Below the pieces are notes generated by a model, which searched no databases, was not told the origin of the DNA, and saw only the letters and a list, made by a program, of their open reading frames with translations. Of a stretch of 43,591 bases of DNA, positions 16,977-25,814 are shown in pieces. Source of the stretch: a virus. Position 1 is the first letter of the stretch. Each line of letters begins with the position of its first letter. Made by a program: the position numbers and the translations under genes. The DNA lies in the IMG/VR virus record IMGVR_UViG_3300028612_002230, positions 1 through 43,591 of that record, one strand, 5' to 3'.

Positions 16977-17246
16977 TTACTCCTTTACTTGAGCAATTAC
17001 ATCAACCTCGTTTATCAACAAATATTCTACATCCTCGTACTCAAATTTAGTACCGGCATATTTGGCAAATAGAACAGTCTCTCCTTTTTTGGTCCCCTTT
17101 ACTTCTGGGCCAATTACCATTACTTTTGCTATATTTGGTCTATCTTGTGCTGAGTCGGGAATATATAGGCCGGATTCAGTTTTATCCAAGGCCACTTCTG
17201 TTTTAATTACTAGCTTTTTACCTTTAGGTATTAGGTTGCAATTCAT
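16977..17246 (-). CDS. groES: Co-chaperonin GroES homologue
   Basis: At 89 residues it is near the usual length of about 95. It has the GroES pattern: an N-terminal beta strand, the mobile-loop region KTESGLYIPDSAQDRPNIAKV, then VMVIGPEVK, GETVLFAKYAGTKFEYEDVEYLLINEVDVIAQV. In bacteria GroES caps GroEL. Phage co-chaperonins such as T4 gp31 adapt the host GroEL for capsid protein folding. No groEL is seen in the window, so host GroEL is the likely partner. AGGAG precedes the ATG, and a variant of the recurring motif lies about 45 bases upstream. Confidence 0.9.
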   Translation of the reverse strand: MNCNLIPKGKKLVIKTEVALDKTESGLYIPDSAQDRPNIAKVMVIGPEVKGTKKGETVLFAKYAGTKFEYEDVEYLLINEVDVIAQVKE

Positions 17247-17290
17247 TTTATCTCCTGATTGTCGTTGTTAAATATACTATATAATTTATT

Positions 17291-17301
17291 ACTGTTATGG
17301 C
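17291..17301 (-). promoter_or_regulatory. Recurring motif variant upstream of groES
   Basis: On the minus strand this reads GCCATAACAGT and is followed by AT-rich sequence (AATAAATTATATAG) before the groES ribosome site. It overlaps the stop codon of the preceding gene, CCA TAA. The match to TGACATAACT is partial, so confidence is low. Confidence 0.3.
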
Positions 17302-17693
17302 TCTATATACAAGCCAATTCTTTCTAACATTTCCTCAAATTTATATTCAGCCATCACACGTGAGTGATATCTCTTATATTTTTTATCTTCTATAGCCAAA
17401 TGCTTAGAGATTTGTCTATAAACTGTATTAACATATTGTTTAACAAGCTTATAGTTGTTCGAATCGATGAAACGATCCTGCTCCAGCTTAATCTCTATAG
17501 GATCTGAATGGCCCATATAAATAGTTATTGTTAATGATTTCTTTTGTACAACTTTGTCTATTCTTAGTATATCAAAAATAGAAAGTATATATTCTATCAG
17601 ATTAAAATCCTTGTCATCCGTTGGATCAATATAATAAGGCTTTCCTTCCCGTTTTCCAGGAACTCTAAATTTAATAATAGGGCCCATTTTCAT
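17295..17693 (-). CDS. Unknown protein, 132 residues
   Basis: A basic soluble protein, beta-like at the front and helical after about residue 75. No family is recognised. AAGGAG lies 4 bases before the first ATG; a second ATG two codons later is also possible. It overlaps the end of the deformylase-like gene by 23 bases, so the two are probably co-translated. Confidence 0.5.
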   Translation of the reverse strand: MKMGPIIKFRVPGKREGKPYYIDPTDDKDFNLIEYILSIFDILRIDKVVQKKSLTITIYMGHSDPIEIKLEQDRFIDSNNYKLVKQYVNTVYRQISKHLAIEDKKYKRYHSRVMAEYKFEEMLERIGLYIEP

Positions 17694-18483
17694 TATACTC
17701 CTTAAGCATATTAATGGGCGGCACAGGGATCCACTCTTGATCGGGATATTTACATAACAATTTAATAAAATTAGTAATAATTATTTGAGCCCCTGTTTTA
17801 TGAAAACCAATAACATCTATCAGTTTTATATTCTTTATTATTCTTTCAATTTCATCTTTATGAATTATACAGTCAAAAGACTCCTTAAAGTTACGATCTT
17901 GTTCTAGAAAAAAACAAGTCTTTATATAGCTTAATAGTAATTCGCTATTATCCCCTATTACGTATCCTTTATCTGCCCAGATTGCAGTCTGTAATGCGGC
18001 AGATAATTCTAACTGTGGGTCAACTTTTTTGTGTTCTTCAGTTACCTTGAACTCAACACCATTGCTAGAAGATATAATTAGTTCTCTAGAAAAGACACCT
18101 ATGTGGTATGGAATTGGGGAAGTTGGACATTTAATTACTTTCAGAAAGAATTTGTGTGTAGCCCCTTCAGCTAAATGCATCTCTGGATCTGTTAAAAATA
18201 TTTCTCCCTCTTTATGATAATCGGGTCTATACTTTATATATACAGCACTAGCCGGTATTCCGATCTGCTGAGCTGATAGACCAAACACTTCTTTTCTGTT
18301 TTTTAAGGCCTCCTTCATAGAGTCTCTTAAAAGCTGAAATCGTGCATAGTCTATATCAGAATCATAAGACGAAAACTCAGAAATAGCTGTATGGGCATCT
18401 GTAGTAACATCGAGGTACTTTTGATATGTAATAAAAGCACCTCGGTTACCCTGCTTTAATTTATAAATAGATAGACTTTTCAT
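17671..18483 (-). CDS. Peptide-deformylase-like protein lacking the catalytic HExxH
   Basis: Residues 50-175 follow the deformylase fold order. Motif I is FGLSAQQIGIP (family: GLAAxQIG), then a strand pair and EIFLTDPEM (family: LINPE). The motif II region has a Cys at 119 (KCPTSP; family EGCLS). Motif III, normally QHExDH, is here LQTAIWADKG, so both metal His and the catalytic Glu are gone. Deformylase removes formyl from new proteins at the ribosome exit; this product should bind neither metal nor formyl-Met in the normal way. A long helical C-terminal extension follows. There is no ribosome site, and the ATG directly follows the recurring motif. It may be a decoy, or a ribosome-binding or structural derivative. 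Confidence 0.65.
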   Translation of the reverse strand: MKSLSIYKLKQGNRGAFITYQKYLDVTTDAHTAISEFSSYDSDIDYARFQLLRDSMKEALKNRKEVFGLSAQQIGIPASAVYIKYRPDYHKEGEIFLTDPEMHLAEGATHKFFLKVIKCPTSPIPYHIGVFSRELIISSSNGVEFKVTEEHKKVDPQLELSAALQTAIWADKGYVIGDNSELLLSYIKTCFFLEQDRNFKESFDCIIHKDEIERIIKNIKLIDVIGFHKTGAQIIITNFIKLLCKYPDQEWIPVPPINMLKEYNENGPYY

Positions 18484-18491
18484 AACTATAA

Positions 18492-18501
18492 TAGTTATGG
18501 C
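18492..18501 (-). promoter_or_regulatory. Recurring motif directly before the deformylase-like gene
   Basis: The minus-strand sequence GCCATAACTATTATAG runs almost to the ATG at 18,483. It shares CATAACT with the other copies. With TATTAT as a -10 box, transcription would begin at or next to the ATG, giving a leaderless message, which would explain the missing ribosome site. Confidence 0.35.
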
Positions 18502-18508
18502 TATCTAT

Positions 18509-19282
18509 CTAGTGAGTGAAGCGTGCCACTCCATTAGAAGCTTCAGCACCATTAGCCTTTATAGGTACCTTATTAAATGAAGTGTACATATCAAGAATCT
18601 TACCTATCAATGGATGCCTCACAATATCTGCTTTATGAAAAGAACACAGCCCAACTTCCTTAAGAGAAGAAAATCGATGAATACTATCATGTAAACCATT
18701 TTCTCCTTTTTTATCTGTTTGCTCAACATCTCCCATAATAATTATTTTACTATTAATTCCCATTCTAGTTAAGAACATTTTTATTTGGTCCACTGTTGCA
18801 TTTTGTGCTTCATCTAATAATACTATTTTTTTGTCGAAAGTTAATCCTCTCATGTAAGCTAAAGGCATAACTCTAACAGTTTTTTCTTTTAATAAAATAT
18901 CAGAGACAGTTTTTCCTACAATCTGTTCCATATTATAATGAAAACTCATCATAAACGGATCGGTTTTTTCTTCAACATTTCCTGGTAAATATCCTAATTT
19001 TTCACCAGCTGCCTCTATTAGTGGTTTTGTAATTATTATTCCATCATATTTGGAATTCTTTTCACTCAACGCTTTTAATGCATAATAAACTCCAATAAAA
19101 GTTTTACCCGTACCAGCGGGTCCTGAGCAAAAAGTTATATCTTTATCAAGTATACTATCATAAAATTTCTTTTGATTATCTGTTCGAAACTCTACCTCCC
19201 ATTCTTTAGTTTTTAATTGTTTTAGCGCCTGTCTTATATTGGTGCATTGTTTAACTGGTTTGAGTGTACTTGTTTTAGGCAT
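18509..19282 (-). CDS. phoH: PhoH-like ATPase
   Basis: The 257-residue protein carries the PhoH NTPase signature: Walker A as FCSGPAGTGKTFIGV (about residues 52-66), KPLIEAAGEKLGYLPGNVEEK, Walker B as IVLLDEAQNATVDQ, and the sensor-like IIIMGDVEQTD. PhoH proteins are RNA-linked ATPases, common in marine phages; their role in infection is not settled. AGGAG lies upstream of the ATG. A hydrophilic C-terminus of about 30 residues follows the conserved region. Confidence 0.92.
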   Translation of the reverse strand: MPKTSTLKPVKQCTNIRQALKQLKTKEWEVEFRTDNQKKFYDSILDKDITFCSGPAGTGKTFIGVYYALKALSEKNSKYDGIIITKPLIEAAGEKLGYLPGNVEEKTDPFMMSFHYNMEQIVGKTVSDILLKEKTVRVMPLAYMRGLTFDKKIVLLDEAQNATVDQIKMFLTRMGINSKIIIMGDVEQTDKKGENGLHDSIHRFSSLKEVGLCSFHKADIVRHPLIGKILDMYTSFNKVPIKANGAEASNGVARFTH

Positions 19283-19315
19283 TATATTCTCCTAGATTTT
19301 TATTACAAAACTACT

Positions 19316-20311
19316 CTAATATCTTAAAAATTTACGAATGTTACGCAATATCTGTCCACTACGTTTTTTTACAGATAAGGTAGTATCATTATTAGATTCT
19401 TTAGTTGATTCTTTTACTTTAGTTTTTTCAATCACAATTTCCTTTACTGAATCAACATGTGTATAGGTTGTTCCATCGGGTTTCGTTTTAATTGATCTTC
19501 GTATTACTACAGGATCTTTTTCTGTAATTGTTTCATACATAACCTCCTTTTTTGGTTCTGGTTCTGGTTCTGGTTCTGGTTTACTTTGTTTTTTAACTTT
19601 AGGTCTTTCCTCCTCTCTGCCATATAATGAAATATTGGTGGCCACTATAAGTGCGATCGCTAATGGATCAAAAACTACTATCAATAGTAGAGTTAACCAC
19701 TTAACCACGGTATCTATATCTGTACCCAATGATTTAGCCACATATAATATAGGTCCAACATCTGCCCCTACATCAAATAAAGTATATGTTAATTCCGACA
19801 ATTTAGATTTAGTTTCTGATATCTGTAAAGATAACTCACGTATTATCGGTACATACTCTTCTCTAATTTTTCTTTTAGCTGTGGGATAATTCTCAGGTAA
19901 GGATTCAATTTGACCAGTCATTTGATCAGTTAAGAATTGTTTTTCTTCTACAAGCCTATCTACTTCCTCTTCCTGAAAGACTATTTGATTATTTAATTTA
20001 TTTAGATCTAAAGTAGCTCCTTGATATGCTTTAGATAAATATCCATATATACCAATAGATGTTATTATCATTAATAATATAGTTCCAGAAACTAAATAAG
20101 ATTTCCAAAATTTACTAATTTTATACCAATATCTATATAAAAAACTAGCACTCACTAGTTTCCCTAATTCTAAAGAACTAGCCATTATAACTACAGACCA
20201 AAATGCTCCAGAATATAAATGAGATAAACCAGTTATACTAAAAAATGCTGCATTTGTGGCAATAAAAAATGCTGCAAATGCTAAAATATATGGAAAGTAT
20301 TTATTATTCAT
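19316..20311 (-). CDS. Membrane protein with coiled coil and Pro-Glu repeat tail
   Basis: The 331-residue protein has hydrophobic segments at about 6-26, 34-56, 68-90 and 205-230, a coiled coil between the third and fourth (100-175), then a cytosolic tail with an alternating Pro-Glu run (about 247-255) and a Lys/Thr-rich end. The segment WLTLLLIVVFDPLAIALIVA is the clearest membrane helix. The coiled coil would lie on one side between membrane helices. The gene overlaps the previous stop as TAATG. The family is not recognised; a phage inner-membrane protein that remodels the envelope or excludes other phages is possible. Confidence 0.55.
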   Translation of the reverse strand: MNNKYFPYILAFAAFFIATNAAFFSITGLSHLYSGAFWSVVIMASSLELGKLVSASFLYRYWYKISKFWKSYLVSGTILLMIITSIGIYGYLSKAYQGATLDLNKLNNQIVFQEEEVDRLVEEKQFLTDQMTGQIESLPENYPTAKRKIREEYVPIIRELSLQISETKSKLSELTYTLFDVGADVGPILYVAKSLGTDIDTVVKWLTLLLIVVFDPLAIALIVATNISLYGREEERPKVKKQSKPEPEPEPEPKKEVMYETITEKDPVVIRRSIKTKPDGTTYTHVDSVKEIVIEKTKVKESTKESNNDTTLSVKKRSGQILRNIRKFLRY

Positions 20312-21585
20312 TAGCTATGATCCACATAAACGTCTGTACCTGCTGCATGGACCACAGCGGTGGTACCGTTTTGAGCCCTAGTAACAACAGGTCTAGTTGT
20401 GTATGGAATAGAGGTTACTAACATCTCTTCGTTATCTAATTTTAGATAGTCGCCAACTGCTATTGTAGGAGGGTTGTGATGATGCCCTATAGGATTGTTT
20501 AATCTTAGCACCGTATGCTGGACGGCAAGAACTGCCGCCTGTTGCATTGCTCCTCCGTGGGCATGGTACCATGTTGTACCCGAAGTCTGGGTAGTTGTTG
20601 CTCCAGACACAGTAGAACTTTCTGCGATCTCATTAAAGTTTGATACCCAATAATAATAAAGAGTTCCTTCTGATAATCCCCCGCCTGATGCATCATCTGT
20701 ATAAGATGTTATATTAGTTCCTGTTAAATTAAAATGGGGAAGCGCAGGCTTCATGGAAATAGTATTTCTATAAATTTTAACACCATCGTCATTTGTTGCA
20801 GCATTGGTGAATGATAAAGCTATCGAAGTAGCTCCAGGAACAAAGATTATATTAGAAGGAGCTGCATCAGGAGCTACTTCTAATGTAAACGTACTACCTG
20901 ACGTAGTGCTACTTTCTGCTATCTCATTATAGTTTGATACCCAGTAATAATATTCAGTAGCTGTATCTAATCCTGACCCTAAATTATCATCTGTATAAGA
21001 TGTTATATTAGTTCCCGTCAAGTCATCTAGATGAATTACAGGCTGTGTGTTAAAAGGAGCTCTATAAATTTTAACACCATCGTCATTTGTTGCAGCATTG
21101 GTGAATGATAAAGCTATCGAAGTAGCTCCAGGAACAAAGGTTATATTAGAAGGAGCTGCATTAGGAGCTTCCTCAGTTGTATGGGCTAGTATTGATCTCT
21201 CAGTACCTGTTCCATACTTATTAAAAAATTCTACCCAAACATAATAAGTTGTAGCAGTCTGTAAATTTTGAAATGAATGTCTGGTAGATGTTGGTAATAA
21301 TATGGCTGCTGCTATTGGCGGTTTAGTACTTCCCGTTGAATGATACACAGACACACCACTACAATTTGTACACGGATTTAACCATTCATAAGTAATGAAT
21401 GTAGATCCTATATGTGTAGTCGCTAATATCCCTGGACCTCCATTTGGTCCTATATTGGCTAATATATTAGTTTTTAAGTTGTAGACTTTTCTTGCTTTTT
21501 CTTTTGCAATTTCTTTGCTAACAGGTGTTCGGTTAGTAAGTATTGTCCTAGTTGTAATGTTAGATTTTTTGTTAGGCCGAAGCAT
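20311..21585 (-). CDS. Fibronectin type III repeat virion protein
   Basis: The 424-residue protein has three fibronectin-III-like units (about residues 50-145, 145-240, 240-337). Units two and three are nearly identical at the front (SIALSFTNAATNDDGVKIYR) and share YYYWVSN-N/F-NEIAESST. The C-terminal 50 residues carry the GDYLKLDNEEMLVT module also present three times in the next upstream gene. FnIII domains in phage tails are surface-exposed and are thought to bind carbohydrate or stabilise the virion. The ATG has no clear ribosome site; the previous stop is 15 bases upstream. Confidence 0.65.
   Translation of the reverse strand: MLRPNKKSNITTRTILTNRTPVSKEIAKEKARKVYNLKTNILANIGPNGGPGILATTHIGSTFITYEWLNPCTNCSGVSVYHSTGSTKPPIAAAILLPTSTRHSFQNLQTATTYYVWVEFFNKYGTGTERSILAHTTEEAPNAAPSNITFVPGATSIALSFTNAATNDDGVKIYRAPFNTQPVIHLDDLTGTNITSYTDDNLGSGLDTATEYYYWVSNYNEIAESSTTSGSTFTLEVAPDAAPSNIIFVPGATSIALSFTNAATNDDGVKIYRNTISMKPALPHFNLTGTNITSYTDDASGGGLSEGTLYYYWVSNFNEIAESSTVSGATTTQTSGTTWYHAHGGAMQQAAVLAVQHTVLRLNNPIGHHHNPPTIAVGDYLKLDNEEMLVTSIPYTTRPVVTRAQNGTTAVVHAAGTDVYVDHS
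20768..21169 (-). repeat. Two 108-bp near-identical direct repeats in FnIII gene
   Basis: The copies at 20,768-20,875 and 21,062-21,169 differ at two positions by my reading and lie 294 bp apart, one FnIII unit of 98 codons. Both encode the front half of a FnIII domain. Such identity inside otherwise diverged domains points to recent duplication or gene conversion and could allow loss or gain of a domain by recombination. Confidence 0.85.
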
Positions 21586-21599
21586 TAATAAATCTATAG

Positions 21600-22496
21600 T
21601 TAACTATGGTTAACATAAACAAGATCATCAGCCTGATGTGCTGCTGACGTAGTACCATTAGAACCTCTTCCGCCCAATATCACCTCCAGACGCCTATTTC
21701 CTGTGATGGAAGAATCATTAATGCGTATCTCTTCACTATTTATTTTTATTATATCTCCGGGATATATAGTTATATTTGATGGACCTTTATATGTAAGGGG
21801 AGAAGACCATCCTGTGGTATTTGCGGTGGAGAACACCTGGTCGGGAATAGATGTTAATGTCCATCCTGAGTCATACCAGGTTATAACTTGAGATTGATCA
21901 CTATAAATAAGGCTACCCGGTGGGTGACCAACCTTAGCAGTACCAAAATGAGCTCTAGAAGCTCTTATAGACGCTGGATATGTAGATAAATTAGTGATCT
22001 GCAATATTTCAGCATCTATCTTTGTATAATCTCCAACCGTAGGAACATTCATGAACGCTTGAGACAGCCTAACTGCAACTGGATCAATAGAATGATGAAC
22101 TGGAATACCAGAAACCGTACTTGAGGTATCGTACCATGATAAATCTTGCTTTATATTACTGTAGATAATTGCATCTGCCGGGTGGCTATTCTTACTAGTA
22201 CCAGAATGAGCTCTAGAAGCTACCAAGGTAGTTGGGTAATTACTTATATCAGTAATCCTCAATAATTCATAGTCTATCTTTATATAATCTCCAACCTCAG
22301 GAGTAACTACAAATGCTTGAGAAATAGGAATCGTAACTGGATCAACACCCGGATGAGTCATCGTAGAAACTACACTTAAAGTATCGTACTTAGTCTTACG
22401 CACTAGCCTACGCCTTGTCCTCCTTATAGATATAACATTGTCGGCTCTACCGATTCCCGCTCTACCGCGGGCACTAAGTATATCAAATCTGTTCAC
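21600..22496 (-). CDS. Virion protein with three GDY-x-KID modules
   Basis: The 298-residue protein is mostly three copies of a module of 70-80 residues. Each contains VGDYIKIDYELLRIT or a variant, then an R-A-H-x-G-T or G-R-G-x-x-G-T turn, a His, and an IYS or VYVNHS end. The same unit ends the FnIII protein. The pattern (GD, K-I-D/N, E, GT, H) suggests a small beta domain for fibre assembly or host contact. The start is GTG with AGGAG upstream. The basic N-terminus (residues 20-35, RRTRRRLVRKT) may anchor it to the virion. Confidence 0.55.
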   Translation of the reverse strand: MNRFDILSARGRAGIGRADNVISIRRTRRRLVRKTKYDTLSVVSTMTHPGVDPVTIPISQAFVVTPEVGDYIKIDYELLRITDISNYPTTLVASRAHSGTSKNSHPADAIIYSNIKQDLSWYDTSSTVSGIPVHHSIDPVAVRLSQAFMNVPTVGDYTKIDAEILQITNLSTYPASIRASRAHFGTAKVGHPPGSLIYSDQSQVITWYDSGWTLTSIPDQVFSTANTTGWSSPLTYKGPSNITIYPGDIIKINSEEIRINDSSITGNRRLEVILGGRGSNGTTSAAHQADDLVYVNHS

Positions 22497-22505
22497 GAAA
22501 AACTC

Positions 22506-23843
22506 CTAAAAAGTATTGACTAAGGTTACTTGAATTCTAGCTCCCGCACCGCCCGCTTTATTCTTAACTTGTATCAGTTTGGCATTAGTTTGAAAAGTAT
22601 CATCTTGATCTAAGGCATATCCGCCTAGTATATCCCCTGTAAAACCTGCCATCTCGGCCGCTACGGCAGTTCCTCCTAAGGATATAAACTGCTCAAACGA
22701 TCCAAGATTAAGTTCAACTGCGGGACTCATAGACCTTACTGACACTATTGTATCGCTTTTACTAAAATCCGATCCGCTGGCCCCTAGGTCTATTCCTACT
22801 ACTCCAAAATCTGTTAAAGGGCCTGCTATTGTAACTGCTAAAGTAGGGTATAATGGAATATCTAATAGCCCCAGTAACAATTCTTGAGTTTTTTTGTGTA
22901 ACCCTATGACTGTTCCATCCTCTGAAGAAGATGCTGTGCTTCCTTGATTAATAGCAATAGTTTGCATTGAAGTATTCAATCCCGACAGTACTTCTAGAGT
23001 AACGTTAGTTGTTCTAAGTTGTCCTATAACGGATATATCACCAGTAGCCGATGCCGTACTTCCTAATGAAGTGTTCCGGGCAGTAGAGAGCGTATGGTCC
23101 ACTAACATCATATCATTCACTGCCACATCATTTGTATGAGTAGCCATGAGTTGTCCTATAACGGATATATCACCAGTAGCCGATGCCGTACTTCCTTGAT
23201 GAAAATCAAGTCGCATTAGTTGGCCTATGACTGACTTCTCATCAACGCTAGAATTTACCCCTTGACCAATATTCAATGCATTTACATAAGACAATGACTT
23301 GGTGTAAGATTCAATTGTCATCAGGTGTCCCATTATGTCATCAGATCCATACTCGTTTTCTGACGCTCCCGTAGAGCCTGTACCTCCAAGAGCAGCATTT
23401 GTTGTATCTATCCTTTGATTTGTTGTATCTATCTTTTCATTTGTTGAAGTAAAATCTATATTAAGTGTTTCTGCTTCCAGTGTAATATCCGTGTTCTTTA
23501 TAGCAGCGTATGTTCTATCCTTTACGGCTAATTCCGATAAAAAATCAATTCCTGATCTTCCATCAGATATCTCTACCCATACATGAATTAAATCAGCAGT
23601 TGCCCCTGTTACTCCACTTGGTAATTGTACTACAGTATCTGCAGCTCCACCTCCAGTAAAAGTTGCAGTTAAATCTGGATTATTCCTATTATAAAGAACA
23701 ATATTTCGACTTATGTTTACAATTAATTCTACATTTTCAGATTCTACGTTCGGATGTGAACCAGAACCAGATAAAGTTACCGTACCGGCGCTTGCGCTAA
23801 AACCTGGATCCTTGCCCAACCCGATACCCCATAAATATTTCAT
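22506..23843 (-). CDS. Fibre-type protein with SVIGQL repeats
   Basis: A 445-residue protein with a beta-rich front (residues 15-100), a middle with repeated GSTASATGDISVIGQL units separated by helical linkers, and a beta-rich C-terminus. Repeats of this type, with an IGQL turn and alternating helices, are common in trimeric fibres. AGGAG precedes the ATG. No receptor-binding family is recognised. It lies in the fibre gene cluster. Confidence 0.55.
   Translation of the reverse strand: MKYLWGIGLGKDPGFSASAGTVTLSGSGSHPNVESENVELIVNISRNIVLYNRNNPDLTATFTGGGAADTVVQLPSGVTGATADLIHVWVEISDGRSGIDFLSELAVKDRTYAAIKNTDITLEAETLNIDFTSTNEKIDTTNQRIDTTNAALGGTGSTGASENEYGSDDIMGHLMTIESYTKSLSYVNALNIGQGVNSSVDEKSVIGQLMRLDFHQGSTASATGDISVIGQLMATHTNDVAVNDMMLVDHTLSTARNTSLGSTASATGDISVIGQLRTTNVTLEVLSGLNTSMQTIAINQGSTASSSEDGTVIGLHKKTQELLLGLLDIPLYPTLAVTIAGPLTDFGVVGIDLGASGSDFSKSDTIVSVRSMSPAVELNLGSFEQFISLGGTAVAAEMAGFTGDILGGYALDQDDTFQTNAKLIQVKNKAGGAGARIQVTLVNTF
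23017..23196 (-). repeat. Perfect 48-bp direct repeat pair
   Basis: The stretches 23,017-23,064 and 23,149-23,196 appear identical over 48 bases and lie 132 bp (44 codons) apart in frame. They encode the GSTASATGDISVIGQL unit. Identity at third codon positions indicates recent duplication. Confidence 0.85.
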
Positions 23844-23861
23844 TATTTTATCTCCTGTTGT

Positions 23862-24110
23862 TTAGTTAAAAAAACCTTCTAAAAAATGCCCTACAACATG
23901 TGTTCCAAAACTGCCAGCAACTAATCCCGCACTTACATCGGGCGAACTAGTACACATAAACAATGCTGCTAGTATTCCTAAAGTTCCAATTTTGTGAAGA
24001 ATTCTGTTTATAAAAACATTATGACTCTTATACTTATCTGGAACAAAAGAACAATTCTCTATTATATTAGGCATTAATCCTATAAATTGTATTTTCTTTA
24101 TAGAAACCAT
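23862..24110 (-). CDS. Small membrane protein
   Basis: From the ATG at 24,110 this is 82 residues with hydrophobic segments near residues 35-52 and 58-76. AAGGAG lies about 10 bases upstream, and the start overlaps the end of the previous gene. An in-frame start further upstream has no ribosome site. Together with the preceding coiled-coil membrane protein it could form a small envelope pair, for example holin- and spanin-like, but no lysis motif is visible. Confidence 0.45.
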   Translation of the reverse strand: MVSIKKIQFIGLMPNIIENCSFVPDKYKSHNVFINRILHKIGTLGILAALFMCTSSPDVSAGLVAGSFGTHVVGHFLEGFFN

Positions 24111-24454
24111 TCCAATATCTTCTCCTTTAAAACAATACCGAGCAACAAAGCATACAATCCCCACAACAATTTGTTATAGTTAGCTCTAAACTTATCAACA
24201 GTTCTGATAGTATCTAAAGCACCTTCCTCTTGTAGCTTTACCCGGTATTCTCTATTTCTATTAACTCTAACGACTAGCCCATCTTCAGGGTTATATAAAT
24301 TTTTATGCAACTTAGTCTGTTGCTCTTTTAAGTCACCTATATCTACACAAAGGTCTTCTATTTTGACCTTTAAAGCCTCTAGCTCGCCATTTGGTAATTT
24401 GTCAAGAACCTCATTTAAAAGTTTTTGAATTTCCTCGTTGGAAACTCTCGCCAT
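24098..24454 (-). CDS. Coiled-coil protein with C-terminal membrane helix
   Basis: The 118 residues comprise a helical/coiled-coil part (5-55) and one C-terminal membrane segment (about 94-110, KLLWGLYALLLGIVLKEKI). This layout fits a tail-anchored inner-membrane protein. Its stop lies inside the next gene's start. The pair with the 82-residue membrane protein, next to fibre genes, is the best local candidate for a lysis or envelope module, but that is inference. Confidence 0.5.
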   Translation of the reverse strand: MARVSNEEIQKLLNEVLDKLPNGELEALKVKIEDLCVDIGDLKEQQTKLHKNLYNPEDGLVVRVNRNREYRVKLQEEGALDTIRTVDKFRANYNKLLWGLYALLLGIVLKEKILEWFL

Positions 24455-24466
24455 TACTTAGTCTCC

Positions 24467-25795
24467 TTAAAATGAAGTTTTATCTTTATTTTCTAAATAT
24501 TCAACTCTTTCGGTTAATTCTTTTACTGCTTCTATTAACAATGGAGTAAGCTTACTATACTCAACAGTCAACATACCATTTTTTTCTTTCACTGCATGAG
24601 GTAATACCTTTTGTACATCTTGAGCTATTACACCATAATCAGGTTTATCAGCGTACTTTGATTCTTCTCCCCAATTAAATTCTACTCCTCGTAACTTACT
24701 AACCATTTTAGTAGCATTTTTAAAAGGAGCAATATTTGTTTTTAATCTTTCATCAGACGCTGTGTAAGACCAGTTTACAAAAAGATGGTCTTCTATTTCT
24801 AGTTGAGTTGAAATATACACTCCACCCAGAAATTTTGCTGCTCCAGTATTAGCCCCTGTAGAAGTTGATGTAGCATCATTTGCAGTGGTGGAATTAAATA
24901 TGATATCCCCACTGGTATTAAAGGTCATGGCTGCTGTCCCTGTCGAACCTATCGTATAACCAGTACTTGTAGCATCTATCTGACATTTTACAACGCCACT
25001 ATGACTCACCTGAATTGTACCATCAGTACTAACTAAAGTCCTGCCGTGTAGTTTAGCTACATTTATTCCATCTGTTGCATTTCCATAAAGGTCCCACTGA
25101 TAAACAGCGTGAGTAGAAGAATCTGCTTGATAAGAATGAAAAGAAGCTGTTTCGTAATTATCCTCTGAAGCGTGTCCTTCGTGCCCAGCCCTAACAGCTG
25201 ATAATATAGGTGCCGCTGAGCCAGTAAAGCCCGCTGTATTTCTAGTCACTGTATCAAATTTGTCGGAGTCATCCACTCCTTTCCACATAAAACTTGCAAT
25301 AGAATTATGTGCTCTAGGATTTACAAGTTTTTTTATATTCGGTCCTGCCCCCGGTGGTATATATTCCCAATCATACCATAACAGAGATGCAATTGCTCCC
25401 CCGGAGTTAGCAGTGTAGTCATCAGGGCCCATTTCCGAAGATGGGTCATTTCTATCTCCGTGAGTAAGATGACAGACTATTGGGCCTGCAGAGGAGAATC
25501 CCCCTCCTACATGCCATGCGTCCCCGCTAAAAGGCATACAATCTTCATGGGGGTGATGTTCGCCTGGTGCTATTACAGCACCACCTTGCTGACTTCTGTG
25601 CCATCCCTTTGGAGTACGAGATCCCGACGAGTGCCGTACTTCTCCACTATCTGGATCTAATTGATAAAAACCGTGAGTCATCTCAACTGGTCTTACTAAT
25701 AGTACAGATTCTCCTGGTTGTGGAACCTCAAATCTTCTATCACTTCCTTCTGCTCCGGGATTTATCCCTACTATATGTCTGACTACGTTTGGCAT
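24467..25795 (-). CDS. Tail fibre with S74 chaperone domain
   Basis: Residues 341-437 match the S74 intramolecular chaperone: SDERLKTNIAPFKNATKMV, LRGVEFNWGE, YGVIAQDVQKVLPHAV, VEYSKLTPLLIEAVKEL. This domain helps the fibre trimerise and then cuts itself off; the Ser-Asp at the start of SDERLK is the cleavage site in known cases. The front 330 residues form a Gly/Ser-rich beta body with a His-rich region (HHPHEDC). AGGAG precedes the ATG. The 268-residue collagen-like fibre near 40 kb carries the same chaperone domain. Confidence 0.8.
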   Translation of the reverse strand: MPNVVRHIVGINPGAEGSDRRFEVPQPGESVLLVRPVEMTHGFYQLDPDSGEVRHSSGSRTPKGWHRSQQGGAVIAPGEHHPHEDCMPFSGDAWHVGGGFSSAGPIVCHLTHGDRNDPSSEMGPDDYTANSGGAIASLLWYDWEYIPPGAGPNIKKLVNPRAHNSIASFMWKGVDDSDKFDTVTRNTAGFTGSAAPILSAVRAGHEGHASEDNYETASFHSYQADSSTHAVYQWDLYGNATDGINVAKLHGRTLVSTDGTIQVSHSGVVKCQIDATSTGYTIGSTGTAAMTFNTSGDIIFNSTTANDATSTSTGANTGAAKFLGGVYISTQLEIEDHLFVNWSYTASDERLKTNIAPFKNATKMVSKLRGVEFNWGEESKYADKPDYGVIAQDVQKVLPHAVKEKNGMLTVEYSKLTPLLIEAVKELTERVEYLENKDKTSF

Positions 25796-25814
25796 TATAA
25801 TCTCCTAAATTTTA

